This document shows, piece after piece, positions 44,101 through 51,815 of a stretch of DNA of 64,000 nucleotides. Where the stretch lies: contig NZ_CP053348.1 of the NCBI RefSeq assembly GCF_013394595.1, forward strand, positions 3,940,501-4,004,500, given 5' to 3'. The notes below the pieces were generated by a model. The model was given only the letters and a program-made list of their open reading frames with translations. It was not told the origin of the DNA and ran no database searches. This stretch comes from Winogradskyella forsetii. GTDB taxonomy: Bacteria > Bacteroidota > Bacteroidia > Flavobacteriales > Flavobacteriaceae. The translations under genes were made by a program, and so were the position numbers. How positions within the stretch are numbered: the first letter of the stretch is position 1; each line of letters starts with the position of its first letter.

Positions 44101-44566
44101 TGTCAAAGATATTACCATAGACACGGATTTTGAATTGTTATTCCCAGACGATTATATCAATAACATCACAGAACGACTTAATCTCTATACCAAATTAAAC
44201 GCAATTAAAACCGAAGAAGAACTCGCTAAGTTTGAAACTGAAATCATTGACCGTTTTGGGGAATTACCAACACAGGTTACCGATTTGTTGGATAGTGTTC
44301 GCATTAAATGGATTGCCACAAAAATGGGGATTGAAAAACTGATTATGAAACAAGGAAAAATGATCGGTTATTTTGTTCAGGATCAACAAAGCGGATTTTA
44401 TCAAAGTGATGCATTTACTAAAGTGTTACAATTTGTTCAAATGAATGCTGGAAAATGCAAAATGAAAGAGAAACAAACCCGAAAAGGCTTACGGTTATTG
44501 CTGACATTCGAAAACATTAAATCCACCAAACAAGCACTGGCTGCATTATCTAAGATAAATGAATGA
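41111..44566 (+). CDS. mfd: Transcription-repair coupling factor
   Basis: 1151 residues. Mfd removes stalled RNA polymerase and recruits UvrA to damage. It has UvrB-like N-terminal domains (FYPGSYRRPYQIEE, FSVRGGIVDVFSF), an RNA-polymerase-interacting domain (GDYVTHIDHGIGKFGGLQ), then a RecG-like helicase: GDVGFGKTEVAIRAAF (Walker A), VDEEQKFGV (DEEQ), TATPIPRTL and MRGRVGRSNKKA. The C-terminal regulatory domain is intact. Residues 28-59 are a four-unit in-frame repeat that other Mfd proteins lack. The start is TTG (41111), as no in-frame ATG precedes the conserved sequence. Confidence 0.96.
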   Translation: MSKVSIAQKFAQTLQLQNLQTAIAQNEPFDSAQDKPFDSAQDKPFDSAQDKPFDSAQGRKTHLKGLVGSSFSITVSEAFKTADKPFLLIFDDKEEAAFYLNDLEQLINDKDVLFYPGSYRRPYQIEETNNANVLLRAEVLNRINSRKKPCIIVTYPDALFEKVVTKKELEKNTLKISVGNDLSIDFVNEVLFEYKFKRVDFVTEPGDFSVRGGIVDVFSFSHDEPYRIEFFGDEVDSIRTFDVETQLSTERIKKVSIIPNVANKLIAEQRESFLKYISNKTVIFSKNASLIFSRIDDFYSKAEDAFKNLSTEVKRASPEELFCNSEVLKRQFLEYPLVEFGTSTYIDYARQSNASNQVIQFNITPQPAFNKQFNLLIENLNANHAEGITNYIACVSEQQAKRFHDIFEDAEQEEIHYKTVVLSLYQGFIDKDHNIAVYTDHQIFDRYHKFHLKNGYAKKQAITLKELTNLEIGDYVTHIDHGIGKFGGLQKIDVEGKKQEAIKLVYGERDILYLSIHSLHKITKFNGKDGKPPTVYKLGSKAWKTLKQKTKSRVKEIAFNLIKLYAKRKLKKGFQYAPDSHMQLELEASFIYEDTPDQITSTADIKADMESERPMDRLICGDVGFGKTEVAIRAAFKAVDNGKQVAVLVPTTILAYQHSRTFKERLKDFPVTVDYVNRFRTAKEKRETLEGLEKGSVDIIIGTHQLANKNVKFKDLGLLIVDEEQKFGVAVKEKLKTIKENVDVLTLTATPIPRTLQFSLMAARDLSVITTPPPNRYPIESHVIRFGEETIRDAVSYEIQRGGQVFFIHNRIENIKEVAGMIQRLVPDAKIGIGHGQLDGKKLENLMLAFMNGEFDVLVSTTIVESGLDVPNANTIFINNANNFGLSDLHQMRGRVGRSNKKAFCYFITPEYSAMTTDARKRISALEQFTELGSGFNIAMKDLEIRGAGDLLGGEQSGFINDIGFDTYQKILNEAIDELKETEFSDLYKDDSKPKKYVKDITIDTDFELLFPDDYINNITERLNLYTKLNAIKTEEELAKFETEIIDRFGELPTQVTDLLDSVRIKWIATKMGIEKLIMKQGKMIGYFVQDQQSGFYQSDAFTKVLQFVQMNAGKCKMKEKQTRKGLRLLLTFENIKSTKQALAALSKINE
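41192..41287 (+). repeat. Four 24-bp tandem repeats inside mfd
   Basis: Units at 41192, 41216, 41240 and 41264, each CCTTTCGACTCCGCTCAAG plus five bases (ATAAA), the last diverging in its final six bases. They encode PFDSAQDK three times and PFDSAQGR. A relative, TTTCGACTTCGCTCAA, lies at 61795-61810 in an intergenic region. Confidence 0.95.
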
Positions 44567-45425
44567 AAAAAGTCATTTAAATCACCTCTTGTTGCTTGTT
44601 ATAGCATCATTTTTTATAAGTACTTCTGGAGCATTAGGGAAATTTATTGACATGCCAACACCAATCATTATTTGGTGGCGTTCTGCTTTAGCTGCAATTT
44701 TTCTGTTCATTTACTGTCTTTACAAAGGCATTAATCTAAAAATAAAAAGCGGCAAAGATCGTCGGACGTTTTTCATTGCTGCTGTATTTATGGGTGGTCA
44801 TTGGATTACCTATTTCTACGCCTTAAAATTAGCTAACGTTGCTATTGGTATGCTTTCCATTTTTACATTCCCTATAATTATAGCCCTTTTGGAACCCTTG
44901 TTTTCCAAATCTAAATTAGATAAAATACATATCCTTTTAGGATTTATAGTCCTTGTGGGTATTTATATTTTGGCTCCAGATTTCGATTTACAAAGCAGCC
45001 AATTACAAGGGCTTATGTTTGGGGTTTTTTCAGCAGTGCTCTATGCGCTAAGAATATTAATTTTAAAAGGGCATGTGGCCAATTATAATGGGACGATGCT
45101 TATGTTTTACCAAGTGGCAATCCTTACCATAATCTTAGCACCTCTATTATATTATATGGGCACGTCCAACATTACTACACAGTATCCTTATGTCATTTTA
45201 TTAGCCCTAATAACCACAGCCATTGGACATACCATGTTTGTAAATAGTTTAAAATACTTTAAAGCCAGTACGGCGAGTATTATTGGAAGCACGCAGCCAG
45301 TATTTGGAATAATAATGGCATTTTTTTTCTTGAATGAAATACCAACAATACATACCTTTGTTGGTGGTGCTTTAATATTAGGAACCGTCGTTATTGAAAG
45401 TATCCGTTCCCATAAAATGAAATAG
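44559..45425 (+). CDS. EamA/DMT family transporter
   Basis: 288 residues, about ten transmembrane helices in two EamA repeats (FISTSGALGKFI near the start; then GALILGTVVIESI at the end). Drug/metabolite transporter superfamily; the substrate cannot be read. Starts eight bases before the mfd stop, so the two are co-transcribed. Confidence 0.88.
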   Translation: MNEKSHLNHLLLLVIASFFISTSGALGKFIDMPTPIIIWWRSALAAIFLFIYCLYKGINLKIKSGKDRRTFFIAAVFMGGHWITYFYALKLANVAIGMLSIFTFPIIIALLEPLFSKSKLDKIHILLGFIVLVGIYILAPDFDLQSSQLQGLMFGVFSAVLYALRILILKGHVANYNGTMLMFYQVAILTIILAPLLYYMGTSNITTQYPYVILLALITTAIGHTMFVNSLKYFKASTASIIGSTQPVFGIIMAFFFLNEIPTIHTFVGGALILGTVVIESIRSHKMK

Positions 45426-45476
45426 TTTAAAATGGCTCAATTATTGAAGTCATTCAATAGTAAAACATTCTATAAA

Positions 45477-46778
45477 ATGAAGAAATTAATTCTCTTATTA
45501 ATCGTGTTTCCGCTTGTTTCTTTTGCACAAACCATAAAAGGAACATTCTCCCCTGCAGAAGATTATACCTATGCTTTTTTGTATAAAGCAACGCCTGAAA
45601 GCGCCAATTACATAAACAAAGGGCAGTTGGATAGTCTTGGAAATTTTGAAATTCAATTAGATTCTTCAGTTACAGCTGGTATTTATAAAATTGTTTATGC
45701 GATTCCACCTGAAGAAAATAATTTCGATTTTATATACGATGGAAAAGAAACGGTTGCTTTTAATTTCAGTCAAGAAAATGGGGTCAACTTCACAGAATCG
45801 GAAGAGAACAAACTTTGGAATTCGTACTTAAAAAGTATGGATATGGTCAACCAAACTATAAGCAATTATTATACGCAAGACAACGCTGACCAAAAAGGTT
45901 TTGAGGCTATATTCAAAACTTTAAAAGATACACAAACAGGTTATGAAGAATTAGCTGAGGGAAAATTAGTTTCTAATTTTATTAAAGCCAATAAACCCTA
46001 TATTCCTGCAGAATATGAAGCTATTTCAACGTATTCAAAACATCTCAAAGCGCACTATTTGAGTCAGGTTGATTTTAGTGATTACCTGCTACAAAGTTCA
46101 TCGTTTTTGATAGATCGCGTCACAGCTTATGTTTTCAATATGGTTGAAAACCCATCCAATGCAACCTACAAGGCACATGTAGATGATGTTGCTGCGGCCA
46201 TTAGCGATGACGATGCTAAAATAAAAACCAGTTTATTAGAAATGCTTTGGCAACGTTTTGTAGCCTTAGAAAACCATGAATTAGCGAATTATATTACTGA
46301 TAACTATTTATTGGGACTAGCGAACAAAACCAAAAACTTGGTGTTACGTGATATGGTAATTTCTTTTAAAAATACGTCGATTGGATCTAAAGCACCAAAT
46401 TTTGACATCACTTTAAATGGCGAAAAAACAAGCTTACAACAATTAGAAGGTACAGAGAACTACTTACTCATTTTTTGGAGTAGTAACTGCAGTCATTGTT
46501 TAGAAGAATTGCCAAAAGTGAGAGACATGGTTGCTAACAAACCGAATTTAAAAGTCGTTGCTTTTGGATTAGAGGAGGATGACCGCAATTGGAAAAAGGA
46601 AATTAAAGACTATCCGAATTTTATCCATAAAATTGGTTTAGATAAATGGGATAATCCAACGGTGAAAACCTATGGAATTTCGGCTACGCCATCATATTTT
46701 CTCTTGGATGCTTCCAAAATTATTATTGCAAAGCCTTATGATTTTGAGGATTTGGAGGTTGTTTTGAAAGCGTTGTAG
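45477..46778 (+). CDS. TlpA-like thioredoxin-fold protein
   Basis: About 433 residues. Signal peptide (KLILLLIVFPLVSFAQ), an N-terminal beta domain (GTFSPAEDYTYAFLYKA), then a helical middle, and a C-terminal thioredoxin domain (about 300-433) with WSSNCSHCLEELPKV: Cys338-Ser-His-Cys341 is the redox pair, and SATPSYFLLD has the cis-Pro. Likely a periplasmic thiol-disulfide reductase or related folding factor. I start at the ATG at 45477; the upstream ATG at 45432 would precede the signal peptide by 15 residues. Confidence 0.85.
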   Translation: MKKLILLLIVFPLVSFAQTIKGTFSPAEDYTYAFLYKATPESANYINKGQLDSLGNFEIQLDSSVTAGIYKIVYAIPPEENNFDFIYDGKETVAFNFSQENGVNFTESEENKLWNSYLKSMDMVNQTISNYYTQDNADQKGFEAIFKTLKDTQTGYEELAEGKLVSNFIKANKPYIPAEYEAISTYSKHLKAHYLSQVDFSDYLLQSSSFLIDRVTAYVFNMVENPSNATYKAHVDDVAAAISDDDAKIKTSLLEMLWQRFVALENHELANYITDNYLLGLANKTKNLVLRDMVISFKNTSIGSKAPNFDITLNGEKTSLQQLEGTENYLLIFWSSNCSHCLEELPKVRDMVANKPNLKVVAFGLEEDDRNWKKEIKDYPNFIHKIGLDKWDNPTVKTYGISATPSYFLLDASKIIIAKPYDFEDLEVVLKAL

Positions 46779-46808
46779 TTATTTAAACTATCCGAATATC
46801 ATAAATAA

Positions 46809-46841
46809 AAAAACCAGCAAAGTCAATTTTGCTGGTTTTTG
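46809..46841. terminator. Bidirectional terminator
   Basis: Stem AAAACCAGCAAA / TTTTGCTGGTTTT, between convergent TlpA-like gene (+) and the Kbp homologue (-). Confidence 0.85.
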
Positions 46842-46860
46842 TTTATTTAGAATACAGTGC

Positions 46861-47373
46861 TTAATCCAAGTGCGGAATACGTAATACCTGTCCTGGATAA
46901 ATTTTATCAGGATCAGAAAGCATTGGTCTATTGGCTTCAAAAATTTCAGGATACTTCATGGCGTTTCCATAATATTTCTTTGCAATTTTACCTAAAGTGT
47001 CACCACTTACAACGGTATGGAACTGTGCTTCTGGCTCAGGGTTCTCAACCGTCATTTGGTCATCTACCGTTGCGATACCTGCGGTATTACCTACCACTAA
47101 TATCACTTTTTCTTTAGTGGCTTGGTCGTGTGCCTTACCCGAAATTTTAGCCATATCATCATCGACTAATACAGAAAGGTCTTCAACCTGTAATTGTAAA
47201 TCATTAATCGTATTTACTAAATTCATGGCAGCCGTTTTTTCTGCTCTTAATTCTTCGGTTGCCGCTTTTTCATCGGCTGCTTTTGCTTTGGCTCTGGCTT
47301 CCGCTGCTTCAGTTGTTTTTCCTATGCCAAATACTTTAGCTCCGGCGTTTTTAATAAATGAAAATAATCCCAT
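46861..47373 (-). CDS. kbp: Kbp (YgaU)-like BON plus LysM protein
   Basis: About 170 residues from MGLFSFIKNAGAKVFGIGK. A charged Ala/Glu/Lys-rich coiled-coil spans 20-60, a BON-like domain spans about 70-110 (VGNTAGIATVDDQMTV), and a C-terminal LysM domain ends the protein (HTVVSGDTLGKIAKKYYGN, FEANRPMLSDPDKIYPGQVL). This order and the DPDKIYPGQVLRIP ending match E. coli Kbp, a cytoplasmic potassium-binding protein. The long upstream frame to 47505 has no family resemblance, so I start at 47373. Confidence 0.88.
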   Translation of the reverse strand: MGLFSFIKNAGAKVFGIGKTTEAAEARAKAKAADEKAATEELRAEKTAAMNLVNTINDLQLQVEDLSVLVDDDMAKISGKAHDQATKEKVILVVGNTAGIATVDDQMTVENPEPEAQFHTVVSGDTLGKIAKKYYGNAMKYPEIFEANRPMLSDPDKIYPGQVLRIPHLD

Positions 47374-47626
47374 AATATTTATTTGTTTTAAGTTATTTAA
47401 AATTCGTGCTTTGTAAAGTTGATGAAAATCTTTTGCAATTCCAATTCTAATAACCTTTAGAATTAATAATAGCTTCGTTTCGGATAAAATAATTCTATTT
47501 TTCAAAACACGTCAAATCTTGGTATTTAATGGAAAATCACTTTTAGATTCCGCTGAAAAAGTGGGATTAGTTCAACTTCCTATTTTAGTGCGTCCTGCGA
47601 ACTTCTCAAAATAAAGTTTCACCAAT

Positions 47627-47666
47627 AAAAAACGCCCAGTAAAACAAGTGTTTTATCTGAGCGTTT
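47627..47666. terminator. Hairpin upstream of Kbp / downstream of the lipoprotein
   Basis: Long imperfect stem AAACGCCCAGTAAAACA / TGTTTTATCTGAGCGTTT with A- and T-rich flanks. It lies in the 398-base gap, where I see no gene, and probably terminates the lipoprotein gene (minus). Confidence 0.65.
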
Positions 47667-47770
47667 TGAAACTAAATAACCAACCAAATTTAGTTTCATG
47701 TGTATCAACTATATTGACTTCTAATGGTCACATGGAACATCCAAATTTAAATCTATCGTATGATTCAAGT

Positions 47771-48721
47771 TTATTCTTGGATGCTTCTTTTATTTTCTCT
47801 AGTATTCTCTACTTTCTTTGTTTTTTGCTTACGCTTTTTAGGGGCTTCAGCTTGTTTCGCTGCTTTACCTTCTGCATTTGCATTTCTGTAATACTGAATG
47901 TATCCTCTACCTTTAAATTCATAAACCGTGCCAGAATTGGCATGGAACAACTCTACAGTACTATCATTAATAACGCTGAGTTCAAAGAATTCATTGTCGA
48001 AGAAATCATAATCTAATGTTAATGTTTTTAGATACATATTTCCTGATACATCACCTACACCATAGCCTCCTGTGAAATCCCAAAAGATGTCATTAGTGTT
48101 GTACAGGTTTTCATCTTGGGAGCTTCTAAAGGTATCGTCATTGCCACCAGACAAAAACTGAATGTAGTTCTCGTTATCAAAATCATTTAAGGCACCAAAA
48201 TTACTCGTGTATGTTTTTTCCCAAGCTTCATATTCTTGCAAGAAATAATGAATATTATCATAGAAAATAAAGTCGTAATCAAAGTTGGAACGTTGGTAAC
48301 CCTCTAAAAAATAAGACGTATCATTAAAAGGATTGTATAATTCAATCGTATTGTTATCTACTTGATACACATCAAAACTATCGTAACCATCGATAATGTG
48401 ATTAACATCTAAAACCATATCATAAGCATCATAATTTCCAATTTCTACTCCATAACCATTGCCTTGACTTCCAAAACCAACTAGATTATTGTTGGCATAC
48501 ATACTACCATTATTAAAAGACACGGTAAATGCAATCTGTAAGAAAGGCGTTTCGCCATAACCTTGGGTCGAATTGATATCCACATACCATAGATCATAAG
48601 AATTCAATAATTGATTTAACGACATTGGCGCTTCATCAATATAATTTGTTTCCTCTACGTAACATGAGGTGAACAATGTTGCAATAAATGCAAATCCCAG
48701 TAGTAGTTTTAAATTCTTCAT
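47771..48721 (-). CDS. Lipoprotein of unknown function, Asn/Tyr-rich
   Basis: 316 residues. Lipoprotein signal with TSC (Cys20), then an extracytoplasmic body rich in Asn, Asp, Tyr and Phe (for example NSYDLWYVDINSTQGYGETP and two related blocks NTIELYNPFNDTSYFLEGY, STVELFHANSGTVYEFKGRGY) suggesting a beta-rich duplicated domain. Ends in a strongly basic tail (about 285-316) rich in Lys, Arg and Gln. Flavobacteria-specific by recollection; function unknown. Confidence 0.75.
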   Translation of the reverse strand: MKNLKLLLGFAFIATLFTSCYVEETNYIDEAPMSLNQLLNSYDLWYVDINSTQGYGETPFLQIAFTVSFNNGSMYANNNLVGFGSQGNGYGVEIGNYDAYDMVLDVNHIIDGYDSFDVYQVDNNTIELYNPFNDTSYFLEGYQRSNFDYDFIFYDNIHYFLQEYEAWEKTYTSNFGALNDFDNENYIQFLSGGNDDTFRSSQDENLYNTNDIFWDFTGGYGVGDVSGNMYLKTLTLDYDFFDNEFFELSVINDSTVELFHANSGTVYEFKGRGYIQYYRNANAEGKAAKQAEAPKKRKQKTKKVENTRENKRSIQE

Positions 48722-48794
48722 AATCTAAGGGTTTAAAGGTTATTACTTAGTGTAGTTTCAAAACGTGTGCCAAAAAAATTTTCCCATTTTATTT

Positions 48795-48958
48795 CAAGCG
48801 AAGCCGCAAAAAGCATTACGCCAAGATTTGCGGAATAACGTAAAAATCATCCGAGTAATTAGTGTTCGAACCTCTTTGCGATTCTCTTTGCAAACTCTGT
48901 GTATCACCGTGAAATAATTTTAAATTCTTTCGTTGCAACTTCGTGCCTTTGCGAGAAT
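48795..48958. repeat. CTTTGCG-type intergenic repeat, second copy
   Basis: TCTTTGCGATTCTCTTTGCA and the ending GTGCCTTTGCGAGAAT share sequence with the repeat at 25717-25950. The 332-base gap upstream of gpsA contains this, no gene, and the gpsA promoter box. Confidence 0.45.
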
Positions 48959-49021
48959 TTTTTTATATTATATGGAAAGCATACCCATTTATTTGCATTA
49001 GCCTTTCATTAAAACTTTGCT

Positions 49022-49029
49022 TATTTTTG
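49022..49029 (+). promoter_or_regulatory. Putative -7 promoter box for gpsA
   Basis: TATTTTTG, 23 bases before the ATG at 49053. Confidence 0.5.
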
Positions 49030-49052
49030 AACTATAAATTAGGTTAAATCTT

Positions 49053-50054
49053 ATGAGTAATACCACAAATTATGCCGTCTTTGGTGCAGGAAGTTGGGCA
49101 ACCGCCATCGTAAAAATGCTTTGCGAAAATTTAGACCAAGTGGGTTGGTATATGCGCAGCGTTTATACAAAAGAGCATCTACTAAAAGAACAACACAATC
49201 CTAGTTATTTAAGTTCGGTGGAGTTTAAAACGGAACAATTAAAGCTGAGTAATGACATCAACGAGATAGCGGAGTGGGCAGATGTTCTCATATTTGTGAT
49301 TCCGTCGGCTTTTATACATTCTGAATTAGAAAAGCTTACCACAGACATTAGCAAAAAGACCATAGTTTCAGCGGTAAAAGGCATTATGCCAGAAACAGGA
49401 AAATTGGTTGGCGAGCAGTTTCATGACGAATACAACATTCCATTTGAAAACATTGCCGTTATAGCTGGCCCATGCCATGCGGAGGAAGTGGCTTTAGAAC
49501 GTTTGTCTTACCTTACCATTGCTTGTGACGATATTAAGAAAGCACAAGCTATCGCAGATAACTTAGCCAGCGATTACATCAAAACTAAAACTAGCGATGA
49601 CATCATTGGTATTGAATATGCTGTAATGTTAAAAAACATTTACGCCATTGCGGCCGGAATTGCTCATGGTTTGGGGTATGGTGACAATTTTCAGAGTGTA
49701 TTGATGAGTAATGGTATCCGAGAAATGAAACGATTTATCAAAAAGATGCACAAAATGAAACGTAACATTAATAACTCAGCTTATTTGGGCGATTTATTAG
49801 TCACTGGATATTCCGTTTTTTCCCGTAACCGAATGTTCGGAAACATGATAGGGAAAGGTTACACCGTAAAATCTGCACAAATGGAAATGAACATGATTGC
49901 CGAAGGGTATTATGCCACAAAGAGTGCGCACGAACTGAATAAAAAGAACAAAAAGAAAACACAACTTCCTATTATTAACGCGGTTTACGATGTACTTTAT
50001 GAAAACAAGAACCCAAAAAAGGTGTTTCAGAAGTTGGTGGATAAGTTGGATTAG
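49053..50054 (+). CDS. gpsA: NAD(P)H-dependent glycerol-3-phosphate dehydrogenase
   Basis: 333 residues. Reduces dihydroxyacetone phosphate to glycerol 3-phosphate for phospholipids. Rossmann loop FGAGSWATAIVK, then IAGPCHAEEVALERLSY, and the catalytic Lys in AVMLKNIYAIAAGIAHGLGYGDN. Length and motifs are typical. Own promoter box; preceded by a repeat element. Confidence 0.95.
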   Translation: MSNTTNYAVFGAGSWATAIVKMLCENLDQVGWYMRSVYTKEHLLKEQHNPSYLSSVEFKTEQLKLSNDINEIAEWADVLIFVIPSAFIHSELEKLTTDISKKTIVSAVKGIMPETGKLVGEQFHDEYNIPFENIAVIAGPCHAEEVALERLSYLTIACDDIKKAQAIADNLASDYIKTKTSDDIIGIEYAVMLKNIYAIAAGIAHGLGYGDNFQSVLMSNGIREMKRFIKKMHKMKRNINNSAYLGDLLVTGYSVFSRNRMFGNMIGKGYTVKSAQMEMNMIAEGYYATKSAHELNKKNKKKTQLPIINAVYDVLYENKNPKKVFQKLVDKLD

Positions 50055-50142
50055 TAGTGGAAAGTTGGAAGCACGAAGCATGAAGTTGTTAGATTTCTCG
50101 TAAAGGTGGGAAGGCCACACGCTTTGAGCACAAATTGGTAAA

Positions 50143-50215
50143 ATCCGTGTCCAAGAAATTCATGATATATCCGCAAAGATTAGTGTTAATTAGTGAAATT
50201 CGTGTCACCTTTTTT
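50143..50215. repeat. ATTCGTG-type intergenic repeat, second copy
   Basis: CCGTGTCCAAGAAATTCATG and TAATTAGTGAAATTCGTGTC recur in direct orientation. Related to 21165-21201. A small palindrome ATTCCTG...CAGGAAT follows at 50313-50332, next to the stop of the minus-strand hypothetical gene. Confidence 0.5.
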
Positions 50216-50312
50216 TCCATTCAAATCTGTATAGCCTCCATGAATCTCTGTAAAACAATAAAATCTAAACTTTGTGTAAAAAGGACTTACTTAATTGATT
50301 CTCGACACAGAG

Positions 50313-50332
50313 ATTCCTGCCTTCTCAGGAAT
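50313..50332 (-). terminator. Palindrome ATTCCTG/CAGGAAT after the hypothetical gene
   Basis: Stem ATTCCTG / CAGGAAT around CCTTCT, just downstream of the stop of the minus-strand gene at 50336. Resembles the second hairpin of the two-hairpin element and may act as a weak terminator. Confidence 0.4.
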
Positions 50333-50335
50333 TGG

Positions 50336-50731
50336 TTACTTCACCAAAACACCCTTCAATTGCATCAAAGGAATAGTCTGTAAAGCCTTATCATTGATAG
50401 TATTTTTTCTAAACAAATACGACTTATCATACATTTGGTTGCCTTCAAAAAACGTAATCTTAAACTCGTTATTTAGCTCTAAAACTTTGTCTTGTAAGTA
50501 TTCTATTTTAGCATAGCTACGCGCTGGTAGTTTTGCAAGGGTATGACGCATTGGTGGTGTCATTTTTTTATCAGAATACCCTTGGGAGACAATTAGTACG
50601 GTTTCTAAATCTTTATCACTATTGTTTATGATATAGGCATTCCAGTCTTGGGTCTTGTATTCTAAATGTTCTTCCTGTACAACCGCAACATGGACATCTT
50701 TGACTTCTGGGATTTTTATATCTTTTTTCAT
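50336..50731 (-). CDS. Conserved hypothetical protein, cytoplasmic
   Basis: 131 residues beginning KKDIKIPEVKDVHVAVVQEE, with DWNAYIINNSDKDLETVLIVSQGY and a C-terminal PLMQLKGVLVK. A small predicted beta-rich soluble protein with no signal peptide or known domain that I recognise. A -7 box lies four bases before its ATG. Monocistronic. Function unknown. Confidence 0.75.
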   Translation of the reverse strand: MKKDIKIPEVKDVHVAVVQEEHLEYKTQDWNAYIINNSDKDLETVLIVSQGYSDKKMTPPMRHTLAKLPARSYAKIEYLQDKVLELNNEFKITFFEGNQMYDKSYLFRKNTINDKALQTIPLMQLKGVLVK

Positions 50732-50735
50732 GTTG

Positions 50736-50743
50736 CAAAAATA
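50736..50743 (-). promoter_or_regulatory. -7 promoter box, four bases before the hypothetical gene's ATG
   Basis: Minus strand TATTTTTG then CAAC then ATG (50731). Leaderless mRNA predicted. Confidence 0.5.
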
Positions 50744-50748
50744 GCAAA

Positions 50749-51342
50749 CTATTCAAAATACGTGTTTTTGTAATTAGAAACCGCAATACCTCTTAAGCTA
50801 TACACTACAAAATGATTTAAAAGTTCCTCATTGCTATAGTTTTCAATAAGATTGTTATTTCTAAGCGCAACTTCTTCAAAACGTTTAAAGTACAAGTTAC
50901 AGAAGAGTTGCAAACTCACTTGAGGTTTTATAAGTCCTTTGGTTCTTGCCTCTTTTAGCAACCCGTAAATAGTTTCGTTAACAATTTCATATCTAAAGGC
51001 ATCAAAGACGTCATTAGCCTTTGGATAATATTTTTTTAGTCCGAAAATGAACGATGGTTTAAAATCATTAAGGCGTTCAAATCCAATTTTGTAAATTAAA
51101 ATAATCTTGGTAATAGCATCATAGTTATCATTATTTAAAATCTTATCAACCGCTTGTTTCAAATTAGCTATCAGGTATGACACGCTCGCAATAACCAGAT
51201 GTTCTTTGCTTTCAAAATAGTTGTAAATGGTCTTTTTTGAAATACCAAGGGCTTTTGCTAAATCGTCCATAGTAATTCGCTTACTGCCAAACTTGGTAAA
51301 GTTGGACACCGCATATTTTATTAGCTCACTTCTTTTTATCAT
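50749..51342 (-). CDS. TetR/AcrR family regulator
   Basis: 197 residues. N-terminal TetR helix-turn-helix (TKFGSKRITMDDLAKALGISKKTIYNYFESKEHLV), then a helical ligand-binding body. It ends 97 bases away from the next gene upstream and is separated from the efflux operon by a remnant gene, so it may or may not control that pump. The operon has its own regulator at its head. Ligand unknown. Confidence 0.9.
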   Translation of the reverse strand: MIKRSELIKYAVSNFTKFGSKRITMDDLAKALGISKKTIYNYFESKEHLVIASVSYLIANLKQAVDKILNNDNYDAITKIILIYKIGFERLNDFKPSFIFGLKKYYPKANDVFDAFRYEIVNETIYGLLKEARTKGLIKPQVSLQLFCNLYFKRFEEVALRNNNLIENYSNEELLNHFVVYSLRGIAVSNYKNTYFE

Positions 51343-51367
51343 TTAACCTAAAAACAATTTTTAAAAA

Positions 51368-51649
51368 CTATTCTACTAGAATGGATAATAGCGGAATATT
51401 CATCCCAGAAGCCATTACCCATGTTTTACTTTTGTGAATTATAGATTCCCAAAACCCATATGTTTTGGGAATCATAACCAATAAACGTGAATTGTATACA
51501 TCCATTAAATGTTGTATCTCTTGTTCTAAATCAACGTATTTAAACTTGTACTCAACAATTATACTAAACTCTTTGGATAGGCTCAAAGCATAATCTTTTA
51601 ATTTGTCCCTGTTTTTTATTAGGTTACCCATTGATTTTGCGGTTAACAT
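51368..51649 (-). pseudogene. Universal-stress-protein remnant
   Basis: 93 residues resembling only the last part of a UspA domain: SRLLVMIPKTYGFWESIIHKSKTWVMASGMNIPLLSILVE matches the usual VMV-HK-S-F-L-S-T-K-MAFHT-IPLL pattern, but with divergent residues. The N-terminal half of the Usp fold and its ATP loop are missing; the upstream frame is closed by TGA about 42 bases before the ATG. A decayed fragment is most likely; a real short protein is possible. Confidence 0.55.
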
Positions 51650-51815
51650 AGAGTTCCCTGCGTTTACAAGTAACCTTTTTAAACAATATCAATTTCGAGT
51701 TAAAGAGTTGAGCGAGTTATGCTGCATACAATACCGCATTATTAGATAATTTGGAAAAAATTTGTTGCCACTACAATAGCATTCATAATTTAATTTTTTA
51801 CTAATAATGAAACAT

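Noticed and set aside
45432..45476. Upstream ATG for the TlpA-like gene
   Set aside because: It would place 15 polar residues before a clear signal peptide beginning at 45477.
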